Source of the DNA: an uncultured Ruminococcus sp.
GTDB lineage: Bacteria > Bacillota > Clostridia > UBA1212
Assembly: GCA_902792515.1 (NCBI GenBank)
Contig: CADAZX010000007.1
Location: forward strand, 1-60,585
DNA length: 60,585 nt
Reading direction: 5' to 3'
Position 1 is the first letter of the stretch. Every line of letters begins with the position of its first letter. This document shows, in pieces, positions 53,980 through 60,585 of the stretch. The position numbers and the translations under genes were made by a program. A model generated the notes under the pieces. The model was not told the DNA's origin. It worked only from the letters and a program-made list of their open reading frames with translations, and did no database searches.

Positions 53980-55584
53980 TTAGCACAAAATTTCCGAAAA
54001 TGCTACCGGTAAATCGCCGGGAAGCACGCAGAATTCCGAGTATTTCGCGGAGAGCTTTTCCGCCGCGAGTCCGTGAATAAATACCGCTGCCCTTGCCGCG
54101 TCGTAAGGGTTGCATGCTTGCGCGAGAAGAGCTCCCGCAAGACCCGACAAAACGTCGCCGCTTCCGCCTTTGGAAAGCGAGGAGTTTCCGGTCGAGTTGA
54201 CCGTGAAATTGTCAGGCCCTGAGAGGGTAATCGTTCCGCTGCCTTTGAGAACTGTAACGGCGCCTGTGATTTTTGAAATTTCCGTTGCGTAAGCGAGCCT
54301 GTGACGCAGTATTTCGGCGGTGCCGGTACCCGCGAGACGCGCAGCTTCCGCTTCGTGAGGCGTCAGAACTACCGACTTGTTTTTGAACATGTCTTTGGCG
54401 GTTCCGTCGAGAGGGGAGACCGCGAAAAGCGCGTCGGCGTCGACGACAACGCGTCTGACTTCGGGACTTGCGATTATTTCGCGAACCGCCTCCAAAGTTT
54501 GTACGTCGCGTCCGAGTCCGGGACCGATGACCACCGCGGTCGACTCTGCGGCTTCAGCCAGAACGGCAGGGACGTGCGCGGGCGTGAGCGTTTCGGAGAA
54601 CCGGTCGCCAAGAGGAAGGCGGACCGCTTCGGGACACGCGACCGTGACGGCGTCGATTATTGCACCGGGTACGGCCGAGGTGACAAGTCCCGCACCGCTT
54701 CTTAGAGATGATGAGACCGCCAGAATGGCCGCCCCGCAAAAGCGCTTTGAACCGGCGACAACGAGGACTCTTCCGTTTGAGTACTTGTGACCGTACGGGT
54801 TTCTGACGGGAAGAAGCTTCTTCACGGTTTCAAGGTCCTGCGGAGTGAACGCTTCGCGCGTCCCGGAAACGCTGCTTAGCTTATGAAGAAGCGGGATGTC
54901 CGCGACGGTTACCCTGCCGCAGAACGCCTTTCCCGGAAGAATGAAATGGCCGGGCTTTGCGCCGGAAAACGCGACGGTGACGTCGGCTTTTACCGGATTT
55001 TCGACTGTTTCGCCCGTGTCGGCTGACACGCCGCTCGGAACGTCTGCGGAGATTACTGTGGCCGCGGAGCGGTTGATATCGTCAAAAACAGACGAAATTC
55101 CGGGTGAAAGAGGCCTTGAGACGTCAAATCCGCTGCCGAAAACGCAGTCGAGAACGACGTCCGCGGATGAGAGATCCGATATAAAGGAAGCTGCCGGCTC
55201 TGCGTCAGGGTCGGCATCGAATGCGGTGTTTACGGTCACTTGTGCGTGCTCTTCGAGGAGCTTTTCGAGGCGGGCGCGGGCGGATGATTTATTGGAATCA
55301 CGGTTGGGGCAGACGGTATAGACTCTGGGACTGAAACCTTTACGGGCGAGTTCGTATGCCGCCGCGAGACCGTCGCAGCCGTTGTTGCCGCTGCCGCAAA
55401 CAATGACGATCGCGGCTGACTCAGGCGTGGTTTTTGATTTGCCGGAGTGAATTCCGCAGGCGGTTGTTGCGGCGGTTTCCGCCAGCGACGTTCCGGCGGA
55501 CATGATCAGATCGAAAATGTCGCCGCCTGAAGTCACATAGGCGCTGTCGGCGGCTTTCTGTTCGAGAGAAGTCTGTAGGAGCAT
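53980..55584 (-). CDS. nnr: Bifunctional NAD(P)H-hydrate repair enzyme
   Basis: The 534-residue protein fuses the two repair activities for damaged NAD(P)H. The N-terminal part (1-215) is the YjeF-type NAD(P)HX epimerase, with VCGSGNNGCDGLAAAYEL near 62. The C-terminal part (230-530) is the ADP-dependent dehydratase, with GSKRFCGAAILA, the VIGPGLGR strand, and SKGGSGDVLSGL near 480, which holds the catalytic Asp. Both halves look intact. It is the second gene of a ctsR-nnr operon; GGAGG precedes the ATG at 55584. Confidence 0.95.
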   Translation of the reverse strand: MLLQTSLEQKAADSAYVTSGGDIFDLIMSAGTSLAETAATTACGIHSGKSKTTPESAAIVIVCGSGNNGCDGLAAAYELARKGFSPRVYTVCPNRDSNKSSARARLEKLLEEHAQVTVNTAFDADPDAEPAASFISDLSSADVVLDCVFGSGFDVSRPLSPGISSVFDDINRSAATVISADVPSGVSADTGETVENPVKADVTVAFSGAKPGHFILPGKAFCGRVTVADIPLLHKLSSVSGTREAFTPQDLETVKKLLPVRNPYGHKYSNGRVLVVAGSKRFCGAAILAVSSSLRSGAGLVTSAVPGAIIDAVTVACPEAVRLPLGDRFSETLTPAHVPAVLAEAAESTAVVIGPGLGRDVQTLEAVREIIASPEVRRVVVDADALFAVSPLDGTAKDMFKNKSVVLTPHEAEAARLAGTGTAEILRHRLAYATEISKITGAVTVLKGSGTITLSGPDNFTVNSTGNSSLSKGGSGDVLSGLAGALLAQACNPYDAARAAVFIHGLAAEKLSAKYSEFCVLPGDLPVAFSEILC

Positions 55585-55600
55585 AAGATCCCTCCGGTTG

Positions 55601-56074
55601 TCATGATCTGAGGGCGGCGAGAAGCATGCCCCTTAAGAGGTGGCTTCTTGCGGCGTCGCGGAGCTCGCGCGGAATCAGAGAAAGGGCGCTGTCGTTGACG
55701 GCGGAGTACATGATGCGGCACTCTGTCGCGGTTGCCTCGCCGCTCTCTGCAACGGATTCCAGAAGAAGCCGCGCGGTCTGCTGGGAAATTGCCTCGGGTA
55801 GACTTTCCAAAAGTTCGGCGATGTATGAGCCGGAGCCGTTTTCGGCGGCGCTGACCTTGTAGATTATGATGCATCCGCCGCCGCCGCGTCTGCTTTCGAC
55901 CAGGTAGCCTCTGTCGCGCGAGAACCGTGTGCGGATGACATAGTTGATCTGGGACGGCGCGCATCCGAATCTCGCGGCGAGTTCGTTTCTTTTCAGAAGA
56001 GCCTCGGGCTGTTCGTTTCCGTCGATTTGTTCTTTTATGAAGAATTCGATTGTATCGCTGATTTTTTCGGCCAT
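55601..56074 (-). CDS. ctsR: CtsR heat-shock repressor
   Basis: The 157-residue protein has the CtsR winged helix with SDTIEFFIKEQI at the start, LAARFGCAPSQINYVIRTRF near 30-49 as DNA-reading helix, and the arginine-glycine wing ESRRGGGGCIII near 57-68, the temperature-sensing loop. The C-terminal part binds McsB in other species. The start is ATG 56074 with GGAGG 7 bases upstream. mcsA, mcsB and clpC, its usual neighbours, are absent here. A CtsR box sits upstream, so it represses itself and nnr. Confidence 0.93.
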   Translation of the reverse strand: MAEKISDTIEFFIKEQIDGNEQPEALLKRNELAARFGCAPSQINYVIRTRFSRDRGYLVESRRGGGGCIIIYKVSAAENGSGSYIAELLESLPEAISQQTARLLLESVAESGEATATECRIMYSAVNDSALSLIPRELRDAARSHLLRGMLLAALRS

Positions 56075-56094
56075 AATAAAACCTCCCCTGCGGG

Positions 56095-56143
56095 TTTGAC
56101 CTTGTCTGACTTTTATTTTACGCTTTTTTAACTCTAAAAGCAA
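56095..56143 (-). promoter_or_regulatory. ctsR promoter with CtsR operator
   Basis: On the minus strand, TTGCTT (56143-56138), 17 bases and TAAAAT (56120-56115) form the promoter. AGTCAGA-CAA-GGTCAAA (56111-56095) follows, a heptad direct repeat with a 3-bp spacer, matching the known CtsR consensus (A/G)GTCAAANAN(A/G)GTCAAA at 13 of 14 heptad positions. Confidence 0.85.
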
Positions 56144-56254
56144 TCGGAAAAGCGATTAAATAAAATCAAACGCGGCGGTGCCTTTTTCGTGTCCTTTTTC
56201 GCGAGTGTGGGGAGGCGGGTAGTAAGTACTAGGGTCCGTAACGTGGACGGCGCC

Positions 56255-57433
56255 TCAATATTTCATTATCTTTTGGAGCACCCCGGTGCCGACCTTGAAC
56301 AGGGGACCTTCGAATTTTTTTCCGGCGTACTTCAGCATGTCGCGGATCTTGATACCCTGAGGGCAGTGCTTTTCGCACTTGCCGCAGCCGATACATTTTT
56401 TGACGCCGGTGTAGTTTTTGCGGACGGAGGTCGACATGGCGTAGTCCTTGATGCCGTTGAAATACCCGTCGTATTTGGTGCGATTGAGCGCGGCGAAAGT
56501 GCCGGGGATGTCGACGCCGCGCGGGCAGGGCATACAGTAGCGGCAGCCCGTGCAGGGAACGACCATTTTGCTGTTGATGTCGTCGACGACTTTGGAGATA
56601 AGCTCCAGGTCGCTGTCCGTAAGGCAGCCGGGAAAGGCGAGATCCGCGGTCGCGCAGTTTTCTTCAATCATCGAGACCGAGTTCATTCCGGAAAGGACGC
56701 AGGTCACCTCGGGCTGGTTCCAGAGCCAGAGGAACGACCAGGCGGCAGGCGTGCGTTTCGGCTCGTAGTTTGCGAAACGCTTTGCGGCGGTCTTCGGGAG
56801 ACCGCCCGCAAGCCGGCCGCCGCGCAGCGGCTCCATTATGATAACGGGAATGCCTTTTGATGCCGCGGCGCGCAGGCCGGTGACGCCTGCCTGGGAGTTT
56901 TCGTCGAGGTAGTTGTACTGGATCTGGCAGAAGTCCCAGTCGCGGCAGTCGAGGAGCTTCATGAAAGTGTCGGAGTTGCCGTGGTAGGAGAAGCCGACCT
57001 GGCCGATCTCGCCGGACTTCAGCTTTTCGTCAAGCCAGTCGCCCACACCGAGGTCGAGAAGGCGCTTCCACGTGGCGTCGTCGGTCAGCATGTGCATTAA
57101 ATAGTAATCGACGTGATCGGTCCTGAGGCGCCTCAGCTCCTCGCGGAAGTACTTTTCCGGGTCTCCGGGATTTTTGAGGAGGTAGTGGGGAAGCTTGGTG
57201 GCGATCTTCACCTTGGAGCGCAGGTTGTTGCGCTCGAGGATCTCGCCGAGAGAGGCTTCGCTGCCCGGGTAGATGTAGGCTGTGTCGAAGTAGTTGACTC
57301 CGTTTTCTATCGCTGTCAGAATTTCCTTTTCGGTTTTTTTGACATCTACTCCGGCAGGAGTCTGGGTGAAGCGCATGCAGCCGTAGCCGAGCACCGATAT
57401 TTCGTTTCCGTATCTGTCTTTTCTGTATTGCAT
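56255..57433 (-). CDS. Aldo/keto reductase with C-terminal 4Fe-4S domain
   Basis: The 392-residue protein has an aldo/keto reductase barrel (residues 1-280) with GVNYFDTAYIYPGSE near 46 (catalytic Asp and Tyr), and MHML near 113 in place of the usual His strand. The C-terminal part carries ferredoxin-type cysteines: CTGCRYCMPCPRGVD near 296 and CIGCGKCEKHCPQG near 348. Such proteins are common in anaerobes and may couple NAD(P)H or ferredoxin to carbonyl reduction. GGAGG precedes the start. It is transcribed alone. Confidence 0.9.
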   Translation of the reverse strand: MQYRKDRYGNEISVLGYGCMRFTQTPAGVDVKKTEKEILTAIENGVNYFDTAYIYPGSEASLGEILERNNLRSKVKIATKLPHYLLKNPGDPEKYFREELRRLRTDHVDYYLMHMLTDDATWKRLLDLGVGDWLDEKLKSGEIGQVGFSYHGNSDTFMKLLDCRDWDFCQIQYNYLDENSQAGVTGLRAAASKGIPVIIMEPLRGGRLAGGLPKTAAKRFANYEPKRTPAAWSFLWLWNQPEVTCVLSGMNSVSMIEENCATADLAFPGCLTDSDLELISKVVDDINSKMVVPCTGCRYCMPCPRGVDIPGTFAALNRTKYDGYFNGIKDYAMSTSVRKNYTGVKKCIGCGKCEKHCPQGIKIRDMLKYAGKKFEGPLFKVGTGVLQKIMKY

Positions 57434-57614
57434 CAGGCAAGACCTCCGAACGTTAAAAGTGTTTTATGTATTCTACCATGAAGCGGTAGGAAAATCCAGC
57501 GGAAACGGAAGCGTTCGGGACGCTTTCGGGACGTGCGGGGAGCGGGCGAGGACCCGGTTTTAGCCGGAAACGACCTTGTGACGGAGAATTTGTTTTGAAT
57601 TGTTTTCGCGGGGC

Positions 57615-57643
57615 TTGAAGCGTTTCCGCGGTTGTGTTAAAAT
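57615..57643 (+). promoter_or_regulatory. Promoter of the MreB-like gene
   Basis: TTGAAG (57615-57620), 17 bases, TAAAAT (57638-57643). Confidence 0.7.
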
Positions 57644-57680
57644 ATTCCGGTATTCATCCGGAACTTGCGAGGAGGATTTT

Positions 57681-58700
57681 ATGGGTGCGTTCAGGCAGAA
57701 CATTGCCGTTGACATCGGCTCTTCAAATATAAGAATTTGCGTTGAGAGAAAAGGAATCGTCGTCGAGGAGCCTTCTGTGGTTGCGGTCCGCAAACAGACG
57801 GGCGAGGTCGTGGCGATCGGACGCAAGGCGAAAAACATGGAGGGGAAGACCGACCGGGACGTGACGATGGTCAGACCGATAAGCCGCGGGGCGATTTCGG
57901 AGTACACGGTCACCGTCAATATGGTTGGATATTTCCTTGACGAGGCTGTCAAAAATCCGATCAGAAGGCTTATCAGACCTGACATCGTGACGGCCGTTCA
58001 CTGCGATATAACGAACGTCGGCAGGCGCGCCACCGAAAGAGCGCTGCGCGAGGCCGGCGCGGGAAGAATCTTCTTCGTTGACGCACCGCTTGCGGCTGCC
58101 GTAGGGGCCAACCTGGACGTTTCTGCGCCCAACGGAAAAATGGTCGTCAGCATCGGCGCCGAGATCACGGACATCGCGGTCATCTCGTACGACGGAATCG
58201 TCGCGGCGGCAAGCGTTCCCGTTGGAGGGAGATCGTTCGACGAGGCGATCAAGACGTATTTCAAAAAGGAGTACAAGATGATTATCGGCGACCAGACGGC
58301 GGAGAGAATCAAAAACGATTACGCGTGCGTCTACAGGGACGTCAGGGTGCAGCCGTTCGACGTTTCGGCGTTCGAGCTGAGCGGAAGGCTTCCGGTCGAC
58401 AGACCGATCAGGCCCGATGAGCTTATCAGGACTCTCAGCGACGTTGCGATGCCGGTAGTGGAGGGCATCAGCAGGGTGCTTGAGATGACGCCTCCGGAAC
58501 TCGTTTCGGACATCTACCAGAGGGGCATCACGCTGACGGGAGGCGGCGCGAGACTCGCGGGACTCGACGTTTTCATCTCGAAGGGAACGGGAATCGATAC
58601 GATCACTGCCGACAACCCCCACAAATGCGTCGTGAACGGCTGTATGAAGATTCTTAACAGCATGTCGAACGAACGCAAGAACGAGCTTATGAACAATTAA
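57681..58700 (+). CDS. MreB/Mbl-family actin-like protein
   Basis: The 339-residue protein has the actin-fold nucleotide motifs. Phosphate loop 1 reads AVDIGSSNIRICV near 9-21, followed by GIVVEEPSVVAV. Phosphate loop 2 falls near VVSIGAEITDIAV at 154. The adenosine motif is ITLTGGGARLAGL near 288-300. It is clearly of the MreB/Mbl type, but GSSN in loop 1 and GAEITD in loop 2 depart from the usual GTAN and GGGTT(E)-type forms. So it may be a cell-shape protein with altered ATP turnover, not the main MreB. The start is ATG 57681 with GGAGG upstream. No mreC or mreD adjoins it. Confidence 0.9.
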   Translation: MGAFRQNIAVDIGSSNIRICVERKGIVVEEPSVVAVRKQTGEVVAIGRKAKNMEGKTDRDVTMVRPISRGAISEYTVTVNMVGYFLDEAVKNPIRRLIRPDIVTAVHCDITNVGRRATERALREAGAGRIFFVDAPLAAAVGANLDVSAPNGKMVVSIGAEITDIAVISYDGIVAAASVPVGGRSFDEAIKTYFKKEYKMIIGDQTAERIKNDYACVYRDVRVQPFDVSAFELSGRLPVDRPIRPDELIRTLSDVAMPVVEGISRVLEMTPPELVSDIYQRGITLTGGGARLAGLDVFISKGTGIDTITADNPHKCVVNGCMKILNSMSNERKNELMNN

Positions 58701-58713
58701 TTGTTTGGAAGGC

Positions 58714-58748
58714 GCGGCGCCGGCGGAAAAAGGGGCGCCGCTCTTTTT
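58714..58748 (+). terminator. Terminator after the MreB-like gene
   Basis: GCGGCGCC (58714-58721) pairs with GGCGCCGC (58734-58741), followed by TCTTTTTAT. Confidence 0.85.
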
Positions 58749-58830
58749 ATGGTGTCTTAGGAACTTCTTAGAGCTCCGGAGCAGTTGCCGGAAAATCGTG
58801 GATTATTATTGAAAAAAGCCGCGGAAGCGC

Positions 58831-58880
58831 TTGACAAAAGCTTAGGCGGATGGTATAATTCAATTGTATCAAATTGAATT
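58831..58880 (+). promoter_or_regulatory. Consensus promoter with OhrR-type palindrome
   Basis: TTGACA (58831-58836), 17 bases and TATAAT (58854-58859) make a perfect consensus promoter. AATTCAATT (58857-58865) and AATTGAATT (58872-58880) form a 9-bp inverted repeat with a 6-base centre, overlapping the -10 box and the start site. The shape and AATT-rich bases fit MarR/OhrR operators. A promoter this strong needs tight repression. Confidence 0.85.
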
Positions 58881-58924
58881 GAGTTCAACCGGCTTGAGGC
58901 CGGCTCTCGAAAGGAGGCATTTAT

Positions 58925-59179
58925 ATGCATTACGAATATTATACAGAAGGAGTCTGCTCCAGAAAAATCGATTTTGACATTGACGGAGACGTCATCACCA
59001 ACGTACGTTTCACCGGCGGGTGCAACGGCAATCTCAAGGCAATCGGAATCCTTGTGGACGGCATGACCGTCGGCGAGATCGAGTCGAAGCTGAGAGGGAA
59101 CACGTGCGGGTTTAAGAACACGTCGTGCGCGGACCAGCTCGCGAAGGGCGTACGAAAAGCATATAACGAAACCCACTGA
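58925..59179 (+). CDS. TSCPD domain protein
   Basis: The 84-residue protein is a stand-alone TSCPD domain, as found at the end of some ribonucleotide reductases and as a small separate family in anaerobes. YYTEGVCSRKIDFDIDGDVI opens it, TGGCNGNLKAIG near 31-42 and GNTCGFKNTSCADQLAKG near 59-76 carry four Cys, which could bind metal or sense thiol state. It is the first gene of the operon and has GGAGG before the ATG. Control by an OhrR-type operator suggests a role in redox stress. Confidence 0.9.
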   Translation: MHYEYYTEGVCSRKIDFDIDGDVITNVRFTGGCNGNLKAIGILVDGMTVGEIESKLRGNTCGFKNTSCADQLAKGVRKAYNETH

Positions 59180-59264
59180 GCTGGCGAAAAAGAGGTGCGG
59201 AAAGAGACGCCGCGGCGTTTACGCGGGCGGTGTTTTCGACGGCTGAAAAACGGATGATCAAACG

Positions 59265-59660
59265 ATGGAAAAAGTTTATGAGTTTTTGAAAAAGTGCGGC
59301 ACTTACTATCTCGCGACCGTCGAGGGAGACTGCCCGAGAGTGAGACCGTTCGGAACAATCGACATGTTCGAGGGAGGACTGTACTTCCAGACAGGACTTG
59401 TGAAACCTGTGGCGAAGCAGCTTCTTGCGAATCCTCATTTTGAAATCTGCGCGTTCGGCGACGGAAAGTGGATCAGAGTGTCGGGTGAGGCGGAGCTCGA
59501 CGACAGGAGAGAGGCCCGCGTTCACATGCTTGAGGCATACCCCGAGCTCAAGAGAATGTACTCCCCGGACGACGGCAACACGGCAGTTTTCAGAATCAAA
59601 AACGGAGTTGCGGTCATAAGCTCGTTTACCGCGCCTCCAGAGACGATCGTTCTCGGGTGA
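59265..59660 (+). CDS. Pyridoxamine 5'-phosphate oxidase-family protein
   Basis: The 131-residue protein has the split-barrel flavin fold of the PPOX family. YYLATVEGDCPRVRPFG near 14-30 is the strand pair around the flavin, LYFQTGLVKPVAKQLLANP near 42-60 and WIRVSGEAELDDR near 70-82 complete the domain. Such proteins bind FMN, F420 or haem; the cofactor is not certain. The ATG has only a weak site. It lies between the TSCPD gene and ohrR, 85 bases after the former. Confidence 0.85.
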   Translation: MEKVYEFLKKCGTYYLATVEGDCPRVRPFGTIDMFEGGLYFQTGLVKPVAKQLLANPHFEICAFGDGKWIRVSGEAELDDRREARVHMLEAYPELKRMYSPDDGNTAVFRIKNGVAVISSFTAPPETIVLG

Positions 59661-59740
59661 TATTACGGAATAACGGAGGAGAGAAGGGCTCCAAACGCCT
59701 TTTCCGGTTTATTTTACTTGCAGTTTATTCGCAGATTAAA

Positions 59741-60193
59741 ATGACAAAGTACGACAAACTCAAACTCGATAATCAGCTGTGCTTCCCGATTTACGCCTGT
59801 TCAAGGGCGGTGATCAGGAGGTATGGACCGGTTCTCAGGGAGATCAACCTTACTTATACGCAGTATATAACGATGCTTGTTTTCTGGGAGTACGGGACCG
59901 TCAGCATGAAGACGCTTTGCTCAAAGCTCAGACTGGACTCGGGCACGCTCACGCCCGTTCTCAAGAGCCTTGAGGCAAAAAAATACATTGAGAGGCACAG
60001 ATCGGACACGGATGAGAGGATGCTCGTGTGCTCCGTTACGGCGGAAGGAATGAAGCTGAGAGAGAAAGCGGCGGACGTTCCGGAGGCGATGGGGAGCTGC
60101 GTTCCTCTAACCGCTGAAGAGGCTTCCGTGCTTTACAATGCGCTCTATAAGATATTAGACGCGGATATGCCCGCGGACGAGTGCTGCGACTAA
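59741..60193 (+). CDS. ohrR: OhrR-type MarR-family redox regulator
   Basis: The 150-residue protein matches Bacillus OhrR closely: DNQLCFPIYACSR at the start with the redox Cys14 in its proper NQLCF setting, LTYTQYITMLVFWE near 36-49, and LRLDSGTLTPVLKSLE in the reading helix. OhrR releases DNA when this Cys is oxidised by organic hydroperoxides or hypochlorite. A second Cys at residue 19 and others toward the C-terminus could form a disulfide. Start ATG 59741 gives the family N-terminus but has no good site; the frame is open back to 59657. It is the last gene of the operon it probably represses. Confidence 0.88.
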   Translation: MTKYDKLKLDNQLCFPIYACSRAVIRRYGPVLREINLTYTQYITMLVFWEYGTVSMKTLCSKLRLDSGTLTPVLKSLEAKKYIERHRSDTDERMLVCSVTAEGMKLREKAADVPEAMGSCVPLTAEEASVLYNALYKILDADMPADECCD

Positions 60194-60327
60194 GACGCGG
60201 TGATGTCTTGGCATACGGCGAATGGATTATAAGGACGACTTTAAACGCGGATCGAAATACGGCTTGAACGTCGGCTCTTGGAGCGGCTCGGAGGACGGTT
60301 TGAGGACCGGGCGGGAGGCGTCTCTAA

Positions 60328-60360
60328 GGACTCTTAAAGGGACTCTTAAAGGGCTCTTAA
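60328..60360. repeat. 12-bp direct repeat upstream of the desulfoferrodoxin promoter
   Basis: GGACTCTTAAAG occurs at 60328-60339 and 60340-60351, with a third degenerate copy to 60360, ending 15 bases before the -35 box. The rest of the 328-base gap from 60194 shows nothing else apart from the promoter. Confidence 0.65.
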
Positions 60361-60375
60361 TGCACAAGAAAATCC

Positions 60376-60404
60376 TTGACCCGAAGGGCGATTTTTGTTA
60401 GAAT
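60376..60404 (+). promoter_or_regulatory. Promoter of the desulfoferrodoxin gene
   Basis: TTGACC (60376-60381), 17 bases, TAGAAT (60399-60404). Confidence 0.7.
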
Positions 60405-60521
60405 ATCAGTAATTACCGGGGCGCGGAAAAAACATGTTTTTTGCCGGTGCGGAAAAGCGAAAAAAGCGTTGCGCTTTTTGCAAAACGTGCCGGAAAGCGC
60501 CGGAAGAAGGAGGAATTATTA

Positions 60522-60585
60522 ATGGAAATGGAATTTTACCGCTGCGAAACTTGCGGACAGATAGTGGCAGTTGTCAAGAAGACCA
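60522..60585 (+). CDS. dfx: Desulfoferrodoxin / superoxide reductase (3' end outside the window)
   Basis: Only the first 21 codons are present: MEMEFYRCETCGQIVAVV, the typical N-terminus of desulfoferrodoxin with the first CxxC pair of the rubredoxin-like iron centre. Superoxide reductase removes superoxide without making oxygen, which fits an anaerobe. AAGGAGGA lies 8 bases before ATG 60522. The promoter lies 118 bases upstream, leaving a long leader. The frame runs past the window end. Confidence 0.85.
   Translation, partial: MEMEFYRCETCGQIVAVVKKT

Noticed and set aside
56144..56254. An additional small gene between ctsR and the aldo/keto reductase
   Set aside because: No frame with a start, ribosome binding site and plausible product was found in this gap.

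Overview
The window looks like a chromosomal contig of an anaerobic, Gram-positive-type bacterium of the Bacillota, most likely an uncultured gut-type Clostridia. The evidence is a CtsR repressor, an OhrR-type MarR regulator, a short HisG paired with HisZ, a TrpR-like YerC gene heading the his operon, a protein derived from the Gram-positive replicative polymerase PolC, sigma-A type promoters with 17-bp spacers, many lipobox lipoproteins, and the start of a desulfoferrodoxin gene. Most of the window is GC-rich. Bases of about 715-6070 are clearly more AT-rich and carry accessory genes.

Layout. (1) 1-6070: an accessory block. It opens with an ORF that joins the N-terminal part of a glycoside-hydrolase-like protein in frame to the C-terminal part of a MoxR-like ATPase. 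A GNAT, a lone HsdS, a small frameshifted gene, a metallopeptidase/VWA protein and an HNH nuclease follow. (2) 6.1-15.4 kb: a transglutaminase-like lipoprotein, a run of zinc-ribbon and membrane proteins, a flavodoxin-type reductase, a lipoprotein serpin and an SDR. (3) 15.5-18.3 kb: divergent lipoprotein genes, one a sialate O-acetylesterase-like protein, separated by a 22-bp tandem array. (4) 18.5-26.6 kb: yerC followed by a complete, compact histidine operon, hisZGDCBHAF and hisIE. (5) 26.8-29.9 kb: an ABC-2 exporter operon on the minus strand. (6) 30.2-45.5 kb: a large PA14/WbsX-like lipoprotein, an alpha/beta hydrolase, acetyltransferases, two membrane methyltransferase/reductase-like proteins, a second esterase, a rhodanese lipoprotein, zinc-ribbon proteins, a frameshifted PolC-derived gene and a solute-binding protein. 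(7) 45.8-53.7 kb: a nitroreductase, a GH78 alpha-L-rhamnosidase, an XRE/ImmA pair divergent from a Y-family polymerase with twin operators, and an (alpha/alpha)6 glycosidase behind a 43-bp repeat array. (8) 53.9-60.6 kb: tRNA-Arg(CCG), nnr, ctsR with its own CtsR box, an Fe-S aldo/keto reductase, an MreB paralogue, a TSCPD-PPOX-OhrR operon with a palindromic operator, and the start of desulfoferrodoxin.

How it fits together. Histidine biosynthesis is the one complete pathway. Carbohydrate work (GH78, the (alpha/alpha)6 glycosidase, two acetylesterases, the WbsX-like lipoprotein and a solute-binding protein) is scattered as single genes, not as one locus. The right end is stress-oriented: CtsR with metabolite repair, an OhrR-controlled redox operon, superoxide reductase, and a damage-type switch (XRE/ImmA) that appears to control translesion synthesis. 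The most promising undescribed items are the XRE/ImmA-dinB module, the OhrR-TSCPD-PPOX operon, the PolC-derived pseudo-polymerase, and the ATPase/HsdS/VWA/HNH block. All calls come from reading the sequence by eye; no database search was run.
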